Below the pieces are notes generated by a model that saw only the letters and a list, made by a program, of their open reading frames with translations, was not told the origin of the DNA and did no database searches. Below are positions 14,763 through 22,662 of a stretch of 29,161 nucleotides of DNA, piece after piece. This DNA comes from Chloracidobacterium sp. UBA7659 (GTDB lineage: Bacteria; Acidobacteriota; Blastocatellia; Pyrinomonadales; Pyrinomonadaceae), in the NCBI GenBank assembly GCA_002483395.1, contig DLHV01000076.1:40642-69802 (forward strand). Direction: 5' to 3'. Each line of letters opens with the position of its first letter. Positions within the stretch are counted from its first letter, which is position 1. A program made the translations under genes and the position numbers.

Positions 14763-17627
14763 TTAATACTCAACTCCCATCAGTTCTTGAAGATCGGCAT
14801 CGGAGATAGCGGTCAGACCTAGCGCGGTAAGGCCGCTCGGATATTTTGAGGCGAGCCAGGTAACGATAAACGCCAGCGGAAGATCGGGGCGAAGATTTTC
14901 GACAAGCCTTCGGGCATTCGCTTCGTTGGTGTCGTTGGTATTGGCCCACAGCATCACAGGCGAGAGATGGATCTCCGCCATCTGAACGATCTTGTCTGCA
15001 CCGCTGCCGATCACGAACACCCATTGGGTGTAGCGGCCGTATTGATTCTGAATCGCTCGGACCGCAGCAATGGTTTCGCCCGCCAACTCGCAGTCGTCCG
15101 CAAGCCGCTCGAATCCGCCGATCTGTTTGCCGATCATCTTGACGCCTGAGTTCTTGACGAGATCGATGCCCGTTATATTCGGCTGTTCGGGGGTTCCTGT
15201 GAAATGCTCATATGCTTGTGAGAAAAGGATCGTGACAAGTCCCTCTTTCCGGCCCGTTACGGTTGCTTCTGCGATAAGTTCCTGGATCGCGGGAAAGTGC
15301 CGGTTTATCTCGCGAATCTCATCGCACACAAAGAGGATCGGTGTTTTCTGGCTCTGTGCATCTTCTTCGCCAATCTCCTGCATAATCTGGGCGCTGATCC
15401 TAAAGCCGACGCTTTCGCGGATCTTCTCGTCGAGTCCGCTGATGCCTGATAGCTCAAAAACATCGAACATCGACGGCGTATCGTAATCCGGGTGAGTAGG
15501 AGCGTTCAGCCAGGGATCCTTGCGGTGGATGTTGAGCTTCAGGTAAAGCTCTCCGGCGAGATTTCGTTCTCCGTCGCCCCAGTGGTAACTCTTTAGTACA
15601 TCAAGGAAGTGTCCGAGTGTCGGCTGGAACTTCGGACGGCCGTGGCCGTTCCGCGAGAGTGCCATCTTGTAAACCTCGTCTACCACGGTTGCGGCAACAG
15701 CACTTGTGATCGCATCCGTCTTCGGCGTCTTGCTGAGAATCATGATGTCGGTCAGGACCATTGACAGCTGACGTTTTGTCGGAGCGATCCCGTTCTCGAT
15801 GCCGGGGTAGTTCCATATATTGATTGGCTTTGGGTCGGACTCGGTAAACTCGATATGCCTTCCGCCGAAGAGTCGGCAGATCGGCTTGAACGAGTGGCGA
15901 TAGTCCATTACCCTGACCTTTACATCACCGCGATGCGCCCGGATGTCGGTGATCATCATCGACGCAAGGAACGACTTCCCCTCCCCCGAAGCAGCGGTGA
16001 CGATAATCGTCGGCGACTTGATCAGAGACCGGTCGTAGAGATCGAGACCGAACATCTGGCCGTTTGGAGTTGTAAAGATACTGTGCGGCCGGGGGCTTCC
16101 TCGCCAGCTTGTCTCTGTGGGGACAAATGCGATTACGGAATCAGCCGTCTCAGTAAGTTCCTGACCGGTTCGCCTAGCGGAAAGCTCACCGGCAAGCATC
16201 CGGGGGTAAAGGGCACGCTGGCGAACGGCATCCTCGCGGACAGCGTCTGCGCCAGTCTTTTTCCTGATCGCCGAGACAACCGCGTCGCAGCGGTCATCAA
16301 GCACCTCGATTTGACGTTTGGATTCACGTGATCCTATTGACCTATCGGCAAACACGATCACGTTCATTCGAAGCCGGCATATTTCCTCGTTATCCGCTTC
16401 GACTTGTTCGAGAAGGTTCTCAAGATCGCCCTTGATCACGACGGCATCCTTTTTGAGGTTTCTGAATCCGAGCCAGGTGTTGCGGCTGCCTTCGATACGG
16501 TCGATCCGTTTTTGAAGGTCCTTCTTCGCGGCCTGTTTCTCGGTCGTCATCAGATCGACAACGATCTCATGAGGAAAACAGAGGTTTCTTGTTGCGGTGA
16601 GATAACGCATGACGTCGGCGGTGACGAATCCGTTGGGCAGCGTTTTTAGGCTGACAAGACTCGCGGGAGTGCCGTTGTGGCGAATGAACAAATCACCGCT
16701 TGATTCGATTCGAGTGCTGGAAAGATACCTTCGGATGTCGACTCGCCCACTCGCGGGAAGAACGGGCGCCGCACAATGATCACGCCGGTGGCTTTTGAAG
16801 ACAGATCCGAAAAGTTCATGTTGATGCATTTCTCGCAAGTTGAGCTGTTTTGGAAAATTTACTTCGAAGGCCTGGAACACCCGCGCGGCTTTCGCCCGGC
16901 AGTCTGCTTCCGCTTTGAGTTCGCGAGTTACTAAGCCCTCGCCGATGGAATTCCTCACCTTCACGATTGGTTCTCGGAGAAATCGAACCAGGCCGTTTTC
17001 ACGAACCACTCGGAGGATCGAAGGAAACGCACTTCCCAGCAGCCCTTTGTCATTCTTGTCGCGTATGGGGACACGTATCCATACCGTCGCTGTCTGCTGC
17101 ATAACATACCCGGAACGGATCGCCTCCTCATACAGAGATAGATTGGTTGCCTGGAGCACGCAGGCAATCGGGTCGCTTCGCTCTGTGTTTCGCGTGCGAA
17201 GATGATTCTTAAGAACGCTGCCGTCATCGACCGAGTTGAGAAAACGGAACTGGATAATAGTGTTCGGCGGTTTATCGAATTTTAGTATCGTTTTCAGATC
17301 CTCGATCCGCTGTTCGGTGAGCCGGCCGTCGTCATACAGCGTGCGAGCCGGTTCGAATCGATATGCCTTCCCGAAACTTCCGTCACGATAGCGGATGATA
17401 TTTCGTTCAAGCCCGAGGATCTCGGTCGGGAAAAGTCGTCCTTTCTCTCCCTGAACATCTGTAACAAATACAGATCTCGTTACCGGTTCCATGCCCTCTA
17501 CGGCATTTCGATGATGTTTAAAATGCGGGAACACGCGCCGGCCGATAACAAGCCCGATGCCCGCGAACATAAAGCTGCCGAACAAGGTAACGGCGAGATG
17601 TGCGTAAGAAAGATTTGCTGTATCCAT
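14763..17627 (-). CDS. VirB4/TrbE-family type IV secretion ATPase
   Basis: With the ATG at 17627 the protein has 954 residues. The frame is open upstream to 17975, but those 116 extra codons run through the VirB3 gene in another frame and read as nonsense. A hydrophobic segment lies at 9-29. The VirB4 N-terminal region follows, then Walker A 'ASGEGKS' (546-552) and Walker B 'ILFVCDEI' (764-771), with 'FSQAYEHF' after it. VirB4 ATPases power pilus assembly and DNA transfer at the inner membrane. The length is at the upper end for the family, and the N-terminal membrane anchor is uncommon, although VirB3-VirB4 fusions exist elsewhere. The start is 5 bases after the VirB3 stop. Confidence 0.92.
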   Translation of the reverse strand: MDTANLSYAHLAVTLFGSFMFAGIGLVIGRRVFPHFKHHRNAVEGMEPVTRSVFVTDVQGEKGRLFPTEILGLERNIIRYRDGSFGKAYRFEPARTLYDDGRLTEQRIEDLKTILKFDKPPNTIIQFRFLNSVDDGSVLKNHLRTRNTERSDPIACVLQATNLSLYEEAIRSGYVMQQTATVWIRVPIRDKNDKGLLGSAFPSILRVVRENGLVRFLREPIVKVRNSIGEGLVTRELKAEADCRAKAARVFQAFEVNFPKQLNLREMHQHELFGSVFKSHRRDHCAAPVLPASGRVDIRRYLSSTRIESSGDLFIRHNGTPASLVSLKTLPNGFVTADVMRYLTATRNLCFPHEIVVDLMTTEKQAAKKDLQKRIDRIEGSRNTWLGFRNLKKDAVVIKGDLENLLEQVEADNEEICRLRMNVIVFADRSIGSRESKRQIEVLDDRCDAVVSAIRKKTGADAVREDAVRQRALYPRMLAGELSARRTGQELTETADSVIAFVPTETSWRGSPRPHSIFTTPNGQMFGLDLYDRSLIKSPTIIVTAASGEGKSFLASMMITDIRAHRGDVKVRVMDYRHSFKPICRLFGGRHIEFTESDPKPINIWNYPGIENGIAPTKRQLSMVLTDIMILSKTPKTDAITSAVAATVVDEVYKMALSRNGHGRPKFQPTLGHFLDVLKSYHWGDGERNLAGELYLKLNIHRKDPWLNAPTHPDYDTPSMFDVFELSGISGLDEKIRESVGFRISAQIMQEIGEEDAQSQKTPILFVCDEIREINRHFPAIQELIAEATVTGRKEGLVTILFSQAYEHFTGTPEQPNITGIDLVKNSGVKMIGKQIGGFERLADDCELAGETIAAVRAIQNQYGRYTQWVFVIGSGADKIVQMAEIHLSPVMLWANTNDTNEANARRLVENLRPDLPLAFIVTWLASKYPSGLTALGLTAISDADLQELMGVEY

Positions 17628-17632
17628 TGTTT

Positions 17633-17968
17633 TTATCTCTTCGATTTCTCCACCCAGTTTCGGGCGTCCAGTTCTCCATCCAGCGGTGCTCGAAACGGCG
17701 CCCACCTGTCCGCCATCGCGTCGAACTTGTGAGACAGCCAGCACTCGGGCTTGCTCAAGCGGAGATAGTTGAACGTACCGAGCAATATCAGGAATGTAAG
17801 CAGCCCGAGCGGGAATCCCAGCGGTACATACCCGAACCACATTCCAAGTACGAATGGAACAAGGTAGGCAATGGCGGTAGGGATGAGAATGTATTTCCAG
17901 TCGGTCGAGTAAACACCGAATCTCTTTAGCCCGCGAAAAACATTCGGCCTCGTTGCTCGTCTGCGCAT
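17633..17968 (-). CDS. VirB3/TrbD-like membrane protein
   Basis: With the ATG at 17968 (AGGAG about 7 bases upstream) the protein has 111 residues. It has a basic N-terminus containing 'TRPNVFRGL', like the 'RP....G' start of VirB3. Two adjacent hydrophobic segments lie at about 27-46 and 50-68, and the tail is soluble. VirB3 works with VirB4 at the inner membrane. Gene order (after the pilin, before VirB4) is the strongest support. The pilin gene ends 13 bases upstream. Confidence 0.75.
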   Translation of the reverse strand: MRRRATRPNVFRGLKRFGVYSTDWKYILIPTAIAYLVPFVLGMWFGYVPLGFPLGLLTFLILLGTFNYLRLSKPECWLSHKFDAMADRWAPFRAPLDGELDARNWVEKSKR

Positions 17969-17981
17969 AAAGCATCTCCTC

Positions 17982-18323
17982 TTAGAAATTCGTATCGACG
18001 CCGACCGCACGCCCCTGTGCGAGCTGCCAGAAGACGGCCACAATGGTTCCGAATGCGAACGAGAGAAGCGAGCCGAAGGCCTGGTTTCCCCATTCCTTCC
18101 CGGTCATCTTGTTGTAGATCGCCCATGCCACGCCGACGGCCCCTAGGCAGAAAAGGATTATCGCCATCAGCTTGAGAGCCTCGCGGATGATGTTGGAAAG
18201 ATTTCCCGCGTCGCCGGTGAAGATCGGACCTTGAGCAAAAGTGACAGTTGTAAATAGGAGCATCGCCATCGTAGGGGTCAACGCCGTGATGGTGGTTTTT
18301 ATTGTTTTGATCAATCTCTTCAT
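17982..18323 (-). CDS. VirB2/TrbC-like conjugative pilin precursor
   Basis: The protein has 113 residues. It has a long basic signal region, cleaved near 'VTFAQG' (about residue 31), then a short loop. Two hydrophobic helices follow: 'LMAIILFCLGAVGVAWAIYN' (about 52-71), and a second at about 83-100 after a 'KMTGKEWG' turn. This is the VirB2/TrbC architecture. A GAGGA ribosome site lies 4 bases before the ATG. It is the first gene of the secretion operon. The leader between promoter and start contains a run of nine T on the coding strand (18335-18343), which I note without assigning a role. Confidence 0.8.
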   Translation of the reverse strand: MKRLIKTIKTTITALTPTMAMLLFTTVTFAQGPIFTGDAGNLSNIIREALKLMAIILFCLGAVGVAWAIYNKMTGKEWGNQAFGSLLSFAFGTIVAVFWQLAQGRAVGVDTNF

Positions 18324-18419
18324 CTTGTCCTCGTAAAAAAAAAGTTATTAACACCTCCGACTCGCACACCCGCTGAACTTCACAAGGAGCCCCGAAGGCG
18401 TCAATATTTTTGCCTGCTG

Positions 18420-18435
18420 TGCAAGACCCGTGCCG
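18420..18435 (-). promoter_or_regulatory. Sigma-54 promoter for the type IV secretion operon
   Basis: The minus strand reads cGGCACGggtcTTGCa. It has GG at -24 and GC at -12 exactly ten bases apart, with GGCACG and TTGCA boxes that match the sigma-54 consensus except for the first base. The start would be near 18409, giving a leader of about 86 bases before the pilin ATG at 18323. The element encodes a GAFTGA activator at 4168-5262. Confidence 0.75.
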
Positions 18436-18449
18436 TTCGACCCAATCAG

Positions 18450-18465
18450 TTGGCACAGCTATTGC
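18450..18465 (+). promoter_or_regulatory. Divergent sigma-54 promoter for the transglycosylase gene
   Basis: The plus strand reads TTGGCACagctaTTGC, a full sigma-54 consensus with GG-N10-GC. The predicted start is near 18477, only about 4 bases before the transglycosylase ATG at 18481. The transcript would be nearly leaderless, or the true translational start lies further in. The -24 GG pair is 19 bases from that of the opposing promoter. Nothing else clear was seen in the 18324-18480 gap. Confidence 0.7.
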
Positions 18466-18480
18466 GAAGCGTGTGCCGTC

Positions 18481-19443
18481 ATGCGAATTAGAAAACCGAT
18501 CCTTGTTGCCGCACTTCTGCTCAGCTTCTTATTTCCACTGACTCTTGCCTCCCAGGTCCGAGGCAAGATCACCAGAACAAGTCTTTCAAGAATGGATGTG
18601 CTTTCACGTGCCGCGTTATTCGAAGGGGTTATCGCGGACGCTGCCAAAAAGGAAGGTGTTGATCCGTTGATCTTATGGACGATCGCTTATAACGAAACTC
18701 GTTTTCGTCCCTGGCTTACAAGCCCGAAAAATGCTCAAGGGCTGATGCAGTTTATTCCTGTGACGGCCGCCCGGTTTGGCTTGCAGAATCCTTATGAACC
18801 GCATGCGTCGATCTATGCTGCGGCTCGTTATGTGAGTGTTTTGTCCGGGATGTTCGGCGGAAGGCTAGAATCGATACTGGCTGCGTATAACGCCGGCGAA
18901 GGTACTGTTGCCGCGTTCATAAACGGCCATACACTACGCACCGGCCGAAAGGTGATCAACGCAAACCGGAAGCGAACACACGGAGGCGTTCCGCCTTACA
19001 CTGAAACGATCGGATATGTAGGGCGCGGGTTGAAGGTGTACAGATGGCTCGAAAGGAGCGGAAGGCTGCCGGACCTATCAATCAGGAGCAATTTTCCCAC
19101 TTTGGTTTCGGCTTCGGTTGCACGTATTCCGCTCGTCGATCCAGAACTCGCAGCACTGCCTTTCGCCGAATTGCAAAATAGCGAGCGGATTCGAAATGTA
19201 ACGGGATCTCCAACTCGGGCCGTCGTTTATGACCCACCGTCGTCCACCGAGAAAAGGGCACAAACGCAACCGATTCCGGGAGTCTTCTACGACCCCCGTT
19301 CAGGAAACCGCTATGTCTCTCGCAATGGCGAAATTCTAAACAAACTGCAGGAAACGGGACAAGTGATCATATCACCGGAGAACCGATCGGTCATTTCGAG
19401 TCGAGCCCGTACAACCCTCGTTATTGTTCCTGTCAAAAAATAA
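18481..19443 (+). CDS. Lytic transglycosylase (SLT domain), VirB1-like
   Basis: With the ATG at 18481 the protein has 320 residues and begins with a signal peptide (1-24). An upstream in-frame GTG at 18430 lies within the promoter region and is less likely. The SLT fold follows: 'ILWTIAYNETRFRP' with the catalytic Glu at 72, 'NAQGLMQFIP' (84-93) and 'LAAYNAGEG' (about 137-145), then a 'PYTETIGYV' strand. The enzyme cleaves the peptidoglycan glycan strand, giving 1,6-anhydro ends. Beside a secretion operon it most likely opens the wall for the transfer channel. The C-terminal third is low-complexity and unrecognised. There is no ribosome site, consistent with the nearly leaderless promoter. 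Confidence 0.88.
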   Translation: MRIRKPILVAALLLSFLFPLTLASQVRGKITRTSLSRMDVLSRAALFEGVIADAAKKEGVDPLILWTIAYNETRFRPWLTSPKNAQGLMQFIPVTAARFGLQNPYEPHASIYAAARYVSVLSGMFGGRLESILAAYNAGEGTVAAFINGHTLRTGRKVINANRKRTHGGVPPYTETIGYVGRGLKVYRWLERSGRLPDLSIRSNFPTLVSASVARIPLVDPELAALPFAELQNSERIRNVTGSPTRAVVYDPPSSTEKRAQTQPIPGVFYDPRSGNRYVSRNGEILNKLQETGQVIISPENRSVISSRARTTLVIVPVKK

Positions 19444-19700
19444 ACACGTTGCATTTGTGAGCCATCCGGCGAATTACTAAACCATTCGGTCAATTTGCGC
19501 ACCGTCGAAAATGGCCGTCTAGACCGCCATTCGCTTGAATCGCTAATCAATCGAAAGGAAACAAATATAGATTGCATCTTGAGCCACAGCGACTTGCTCA
19601 TCGACGGCCCATTCGTGAATCAACTCAGCACGAATGCCGGCGAATATCGCGGCTTGATTGGTTGTCCCCTCCAACCCGTGAAAGGCGGCCTTGCATCTCC
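19444..19700 (+). pseudogene. Possible relic of an NrdG-type radical SAM activating protein
   Basis: The frame after the transglycosylase TAA stays open to 19779. Its middle part, from about 19540, reads 'SLESLINRKET...ILSHSDLLIDGPFV...AGEYRG'. This resembles the C-terminal part of NrdG-like radical SAM proteins, where '.LE.L......L...D.LiDGPFv......yRGS.NQR' is typical. The match breaks after 'YRG', where 'LIGCPLQP' replaces 'S.NQR', and no CxxxCxxC cluster precedes it. No start or ribosome site is visible. It is best seen as a truncated remnant. The remaining bases up to 19809 hold no gene I can support. Confidence 0.42.
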
Positions 19701-19809
19701 GACACTTACATTCCACAAAGATTATCTGCCAAGATTCCTGTCATATGCTTGCTCCGTTCAAACGACTAATCTAACGTGACAGAGAGAGACCATCTTGCGT
19801 GCCGAAAGC

Positions 19810-20388
19810 ATGAACGATCACGAACTGCGGGCGGAGCTGGAAAAACACTATCGCGAAAGCTATGGCTGGGCGATGAGCTGTTGCCTGCGAAACCAGGCAG
19901 AGGCCGAAAATGTGCTGCAAACAGTATACGTCAAGGTACTGGAAGGCAAAGCGCGTTTCGACGGACGTGCCTCGTTTAGAACCTGGCTGTTTGCCGTTAT
20001 TCGCATGACAGCAATTGACGAGCGTCGGCGTCTGTGGCTGCGGCGGCTCCGCACGGACACATATGAGAGACACATTGCGAGCAAGGTCGGCGAGCAAGAC
20101 CCGGAAGCCACCGCCTATCATTCTGAGATTCGCGAACTGTTTCAGCGAGCGTTGGCGAAATTGCCGCGGCGTCAGCGCGAGGTCCTGCAATTGGCCTTTT
20201 ATCACGACCTCAGTCTGGCTGAGGCCTCAGAAGTTATGGGTATTTCGCTTGGCTCGGCTCGCACTCATTACGAACGTGGAAAACAAAGGCTGCGGCGACT
20301 GATGAATGAAGTGGAGATCATCGATGGACCAGGAAAAGGAAAAGATCAGAAAGTTGTTCCAACAACTGAGGACGGAGGACGAGCGTAG
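19810..20388 (+). CDS. ECF-type RNA polymerase sigma factor
   Basis: With the ATG at 19810 the protein has 192 residues. Region 2 runs from 'HYRESYGWAMSCCLRNQAEA' to 'GRASFRTWLFAVIRMTAIDE' (about 13-75). Region 4 is at about 115-165 ('LPRRQREVLQLAFYHDLSLA' and the helix-turn-helix 'ASEVMGISLGSARTHYERGK'). There is no region 3, which places it in the ECF group. Its end overlaps the next gene by 65 bases, the usual sign of a coupled sigma and anti-sigma pair. I could not identify a convincing autoregulatory promoter in the short upstream stretch. Confidence 0.92.
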   Translation: MNDHELRAELEKHYRESYGWAMSCCLRNQAEAENVLQTVYVKVLEGKARFDGRASFRTWLFAVIRMTAIDERRRLWLRRLRTDTYERHIASKVGEQDPEATAYHSEIRELFQRALAKLPRRQREVLQLAFYHDLSLAEASEVMGISLGSARTHYERGKQRLRRLMNEVEIIDGPGKGKDQKVVPTTEDGGRA

Positions 20389-20893
20389 CTCTCCGTCATT
20401 TGCCAGCCAATGGAACGCTTCCATGTCCAGGTTGAAGAAACTGCGTCGCGGATGGGCTGTGTGGCAATTGTCGTCAGGCGTCGCCGCATTGCTGATCTTA
20501 CTTGGGATTGGATGGTGGTTGTTATCGATGAGATCGACTAACCTCGATGGATCCATTGAGACCGTAAGATCGGAAACTCCTTTCCCCGATACAATGCCGC
20601 AGGTTTCTTCTCCACCGGCTCCTCCGAAGCCTTCGCCAACGAGTTTGAGTTCGCCGGGGCGCAGGACTGAACAGATGACCTCTCGTTCGATAGTTCGTGC
20701 TAGAAATTCACCGAATACTGGGCGCAATCCGCATAAGTCTGTTCGGCCTCAGCCGCAGGCGGTCTTGATTTCGCAATGGCGTTCGCCGACTGAATCTTTG
20801 CTGCGAACAACCAGTGAGCAGTTACTAAAAAGAGTACCGAGATTGGACGAATCGGTAGTGAATATCAAGAAATCGGTTTCGAATCAAAAATAA
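20324..20893 (+). CDS. Single-pass membrane protein in the anti-sigma position
   Basis: With the ATG at 20324 (GGAG about 8 bases upstream) the protein has 189 residues. A charged cytoplasmic N-terminus (1-45) is followed by one membrane helix ('LSSGVAALLILLGIGWWLL', about 49-67) and a Pro/Ser-rich extracytoplasmic tail. The layout and the overlap with the sigma gene suggest an anti-sigma factor that holds the ECF factor at the membrane. The zinc-binding HxxxCxxC motif of ZAS anti-sigma domains is absent, so it would be an atypical one. Confidence 0.65.
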   Translation: MDQEKEKIRKLFQQLRTEDERSSPSFASQWNASMSRLKKLRRGWAVWQLSSGVAALLILLGIGWWLLSMRSTNLDGSIETVRSETPFPDTMPQVSSPPAPPKPSPTSLSSPGRRTEQMTSRSIVRARNSPNTGRNPHKSVRPQPQAVLISQWRSPTESLLRTTSEQLLKRVPRLDESVVNIKKSVSNQK

Positions 20894-20909
20894 CTAAAGA
20901 GGAAATGAT

Positions 20910-21344
20910 ATGAATCAGATGAAACCAACGTTTTGCATACTATGCACAATGCTTCTGTCCTTTGGCGTCGCTGCCGCGCAGCAGCAACCGCAGCCCGACC
21001 CGTTCGCGGGAAACCTGTTTCCGCCTGAATTGATCATGCAGCATCAACAGGCACTCGGCCTGAACGAAGAGCAGAAAGGACTTATCAAGTCCGAGGTGCG
21101 CAAGACACAAACGCAACTCACTGATCTTCAGTGGGGTTTACATGACGAGGTGGAAAAGCTGGCGTCCCTGGTAAAACAAAATCAGGTCGATGAGGGCCAA
21201 ACGCTGACCCAGTTAGACAAAGTGCTTGGTATCGAACGCGAGATCAAACGTGCACATATCGGGCTGCTGATTCGGATAAAAAACAGGCTGACTCCAGAGC
21301 AGCAGGCTCGTCTGCTGGGAATCACAAACAAAACAAGGGAGTAA
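20910..21344 (+). CDS. Spy/CpxP-like periplasmic protein
   Basis: The protein has 144 residues with a signal peptide (1-23, 'SFGVAAA-QQ'). The mature part is helical and includes 'ALGLNEEQKGLIKSEV' and a final 'RLTPEQQARLLG', the LTxxQ-type repeats of the Spy/CpxP/ZraP group. These are periplasmic stress chaperones or metal sensors. An AGAGGAAA ribosome site precedes the ATG. It lies 16 bases after the anti-sigma-position gene and 6 bases before the next gene, so it is part of the sigma-factor operon and may act as a sensor or a target in the envelope response. Confidence 0.75.
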   Translation: MNQMKPTFCILCTMLLSFGVAAAQQQPQPDPFAGNLFPPELIMQHQQALGLNEEQKGLIKSEVRKTQTQLTDLQWGLHDEVEKLASLVKQNQVDEGQTLTQLDKVLGIEREIKRAHIGLLIRIKNRLTPEQQARLLGITNKTRE

Positions 21345-21350
21345 TGTGTC

Positions 21351-22628
21351 ATGTCAAGAATGTTCCTGACTTTGTTGGTGACTATCGCGGCGTCCCTGAC
21401 CGGCCTACGCGTCGTCGGCACGGACAATAAAGGCGAGAACGCGGAATACAACAATACGCGTGCAACGAGTGAGCGGGTTAGCGCCGGCAACGGTCTCATC
21501 GCCTTTCCGGGAAGGGACCCCCAGGGCCGACAGCAGCTCTATACGATCACGATCGACGGTACAAATCGGCGGCAGCTTACCTTTGAAAATAACAATTCGA
21601 TGCCGAGCTGGTCGCCCGACGGTGCACGGCTTGTGTACGTGTCGCGAACCCCAGCGCCGAATCTGACTATCATGGATGAGGACGGCGGCAACAAACGAAC
21701 GCTGGTTACTGGAGATGCTCCTGATTGGGGGCCAAACGGCCAGATCGCCTACACCATCGGCCAACCCGCCGAGATCTGGGTGGTGGACGCCGCGGGAGGA
21801 ACGCCGCGCCAAGTGACTTCCGGGGGCGGTCACGGCGGACGCGTCCACGCATCGTGGTCCCCGGACAGCACGCGCCTCGTGTACATGCAGCTCACGCCGC
21901 AGAACCCGGAGGACGACGACACGCGCAACGGGTGCCCCGCACTTCCGTTTCGGGCCGAACTGTGGATCATTAACGCAGACGGCACGAACCCACGCCTGCT
22001 TACCACGACTGGTTTCTCGAACTACGACACCGACGGGCAGCTCATCAACTCGGCGGACGACGCCAATGCACCCGATTGGTCCGCCGCCGGCGACGTCATA
22101 ACCTTCTGGTCGGGCCAGGAACAGTGCCTCGGTCAGGTGTGGCGAATCAACGCCGACGGCTCCGGGCGGACGCAGCTCACAAGGGCTCCAATTCCATCGC
22201 ACAACGATGATCCGGCGTGGTCGCCTGACGGCTCGCAAGTCCTCTTCACCACGGACCGCAACGGACACCCCGAAACGTGGGTGACGAACGCCGACGGAAG
22301 TAATGCTCGATTCTTGACCGAGAGCGCACCTGGCCCCGGCCCTGGAGACGCCGCCTGGCAGCCCGTTCTCAGCTCAACTGCAAATATTAGCGGTCGAGTA
22401 ACAACTCAGAACGGCCGCGGCGTCCCATCTGCACGTGTGTCACTGACCGACAATCTTGGAAATCGCAAATATTCCATGACAAATTCATTCGGCTACTACA
22501 GGTTTTTAGGAATTCCGACGGCGCAAAGCTACACCATTGACGTGCGTTCGAAACGGTATATTTTTACATCGCGAACGATAAATATTTGGGGAGACCTGAC
22601 AAATATTGATCTTATCGCCGAACCGTAA
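21351..22628 (+). CDS. Secreted TolB/PD40-type beta-propeller protein with carboxypeptidase-regulatory-like C-terminus
   Basis: The protein has 425 residues with a signal-like N-terminus (1-22). At least five PD40/TolB-type blades lie between about 45 and 340, each with a 'W(S/G)PDG..(L/I)(V/A)Y' element plus a 'I...DGTN.R.LT'-type strand. The C-terminal 85 residues start 'ISGRVTTQNGRGVPSA' and contain 'FGYYRF.GI', a carboxypeptidase-regulatory-like beta-sandwich. Such proteins are common outside the cell in acidobacteria and may bind proteins or glycans; no catalytic residues are seen. The start 'MSRMFLTLLVTI' resembles that of the next gene. The segment 21781-21960 is unusually GC-rich (about 71% by hand count) compared with its flanks. 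Confidence 0.8.
   Translation: MSRMFLTLLVTIAASLTGLRVVGTDNKGENAEYNNTRATSERVSAGNGLIAFPGRDPQGRQQLYTITIDGTNRRQLTFENNNSMPSWSPDGARLVYVSRTPAPNLTIMDEDGGNKRTLVTGDAPDWGPNGQIAYTIGQPAEIWVVDAAGGTPRQVTSGGGHGGRVHASWSPDSTRLVYMQLTPQNPEDDDTRNGCPALPFRAELWIINADGTNPRLLTTTGFSNYDTDGQLINSADDANAPDWSAAGDVITFWSGQEQCLGQVWRINADGSGRTQLTRAPIPSHNDDPAWSPDGSQVLFTTDRNGHPETWVTNADGSNARFLTESAPGPGPGDAAWQPVLSSTANISGRVTTQNGRGVPSARVSLTDNLGNRKYSMTNSFGYYRFLGIPTAQSYTIDVRSKRYIFTSRTINIWGDLTNIDLIAEP
22389..22425 (+). repeat. 37-bp block shared with 24775-24811
   Basis: The 37 bases here are identical to 24775-24811. They encode the start of the shared C-terminal domain (SGRVTTQNGRGV) of the two propeller paralogues. Identity falls in the flanks, so the block is either a recent duplication or kept identical by gene conversion. 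Confidence 0.9.
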
Positions 22629-22662
22629 GGGGCTGAGGTTCGACACAAGGGAGAAATAGGCA

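Noticed and set aside
17628..17975. 116-residue N-terminal extension of the VirB4 frame
   Set aside because: It runs through the VirB3 gene in another frame and its translation is Arg/Cys-rich nonsense. The ATG at 17627 begins a credible membrane segment 5 bases after the VirB3 stop.
19745..19809. ECF autoregulatory promoter before the sigma gene
   Set aside because: AAC and CGT triplets occur but not at the spacing needed for -35 and -10 boxes of ECF promoters.
21405..22268. Long 287-codon open frame opposite the first propeller gene
   Set aside because: It covers the GC-rich patch, where stop codons are rare on all frames. Its translation is Arg/Val-rich without domain-like patterns, while the plus strand encodes clear PD40 blades.
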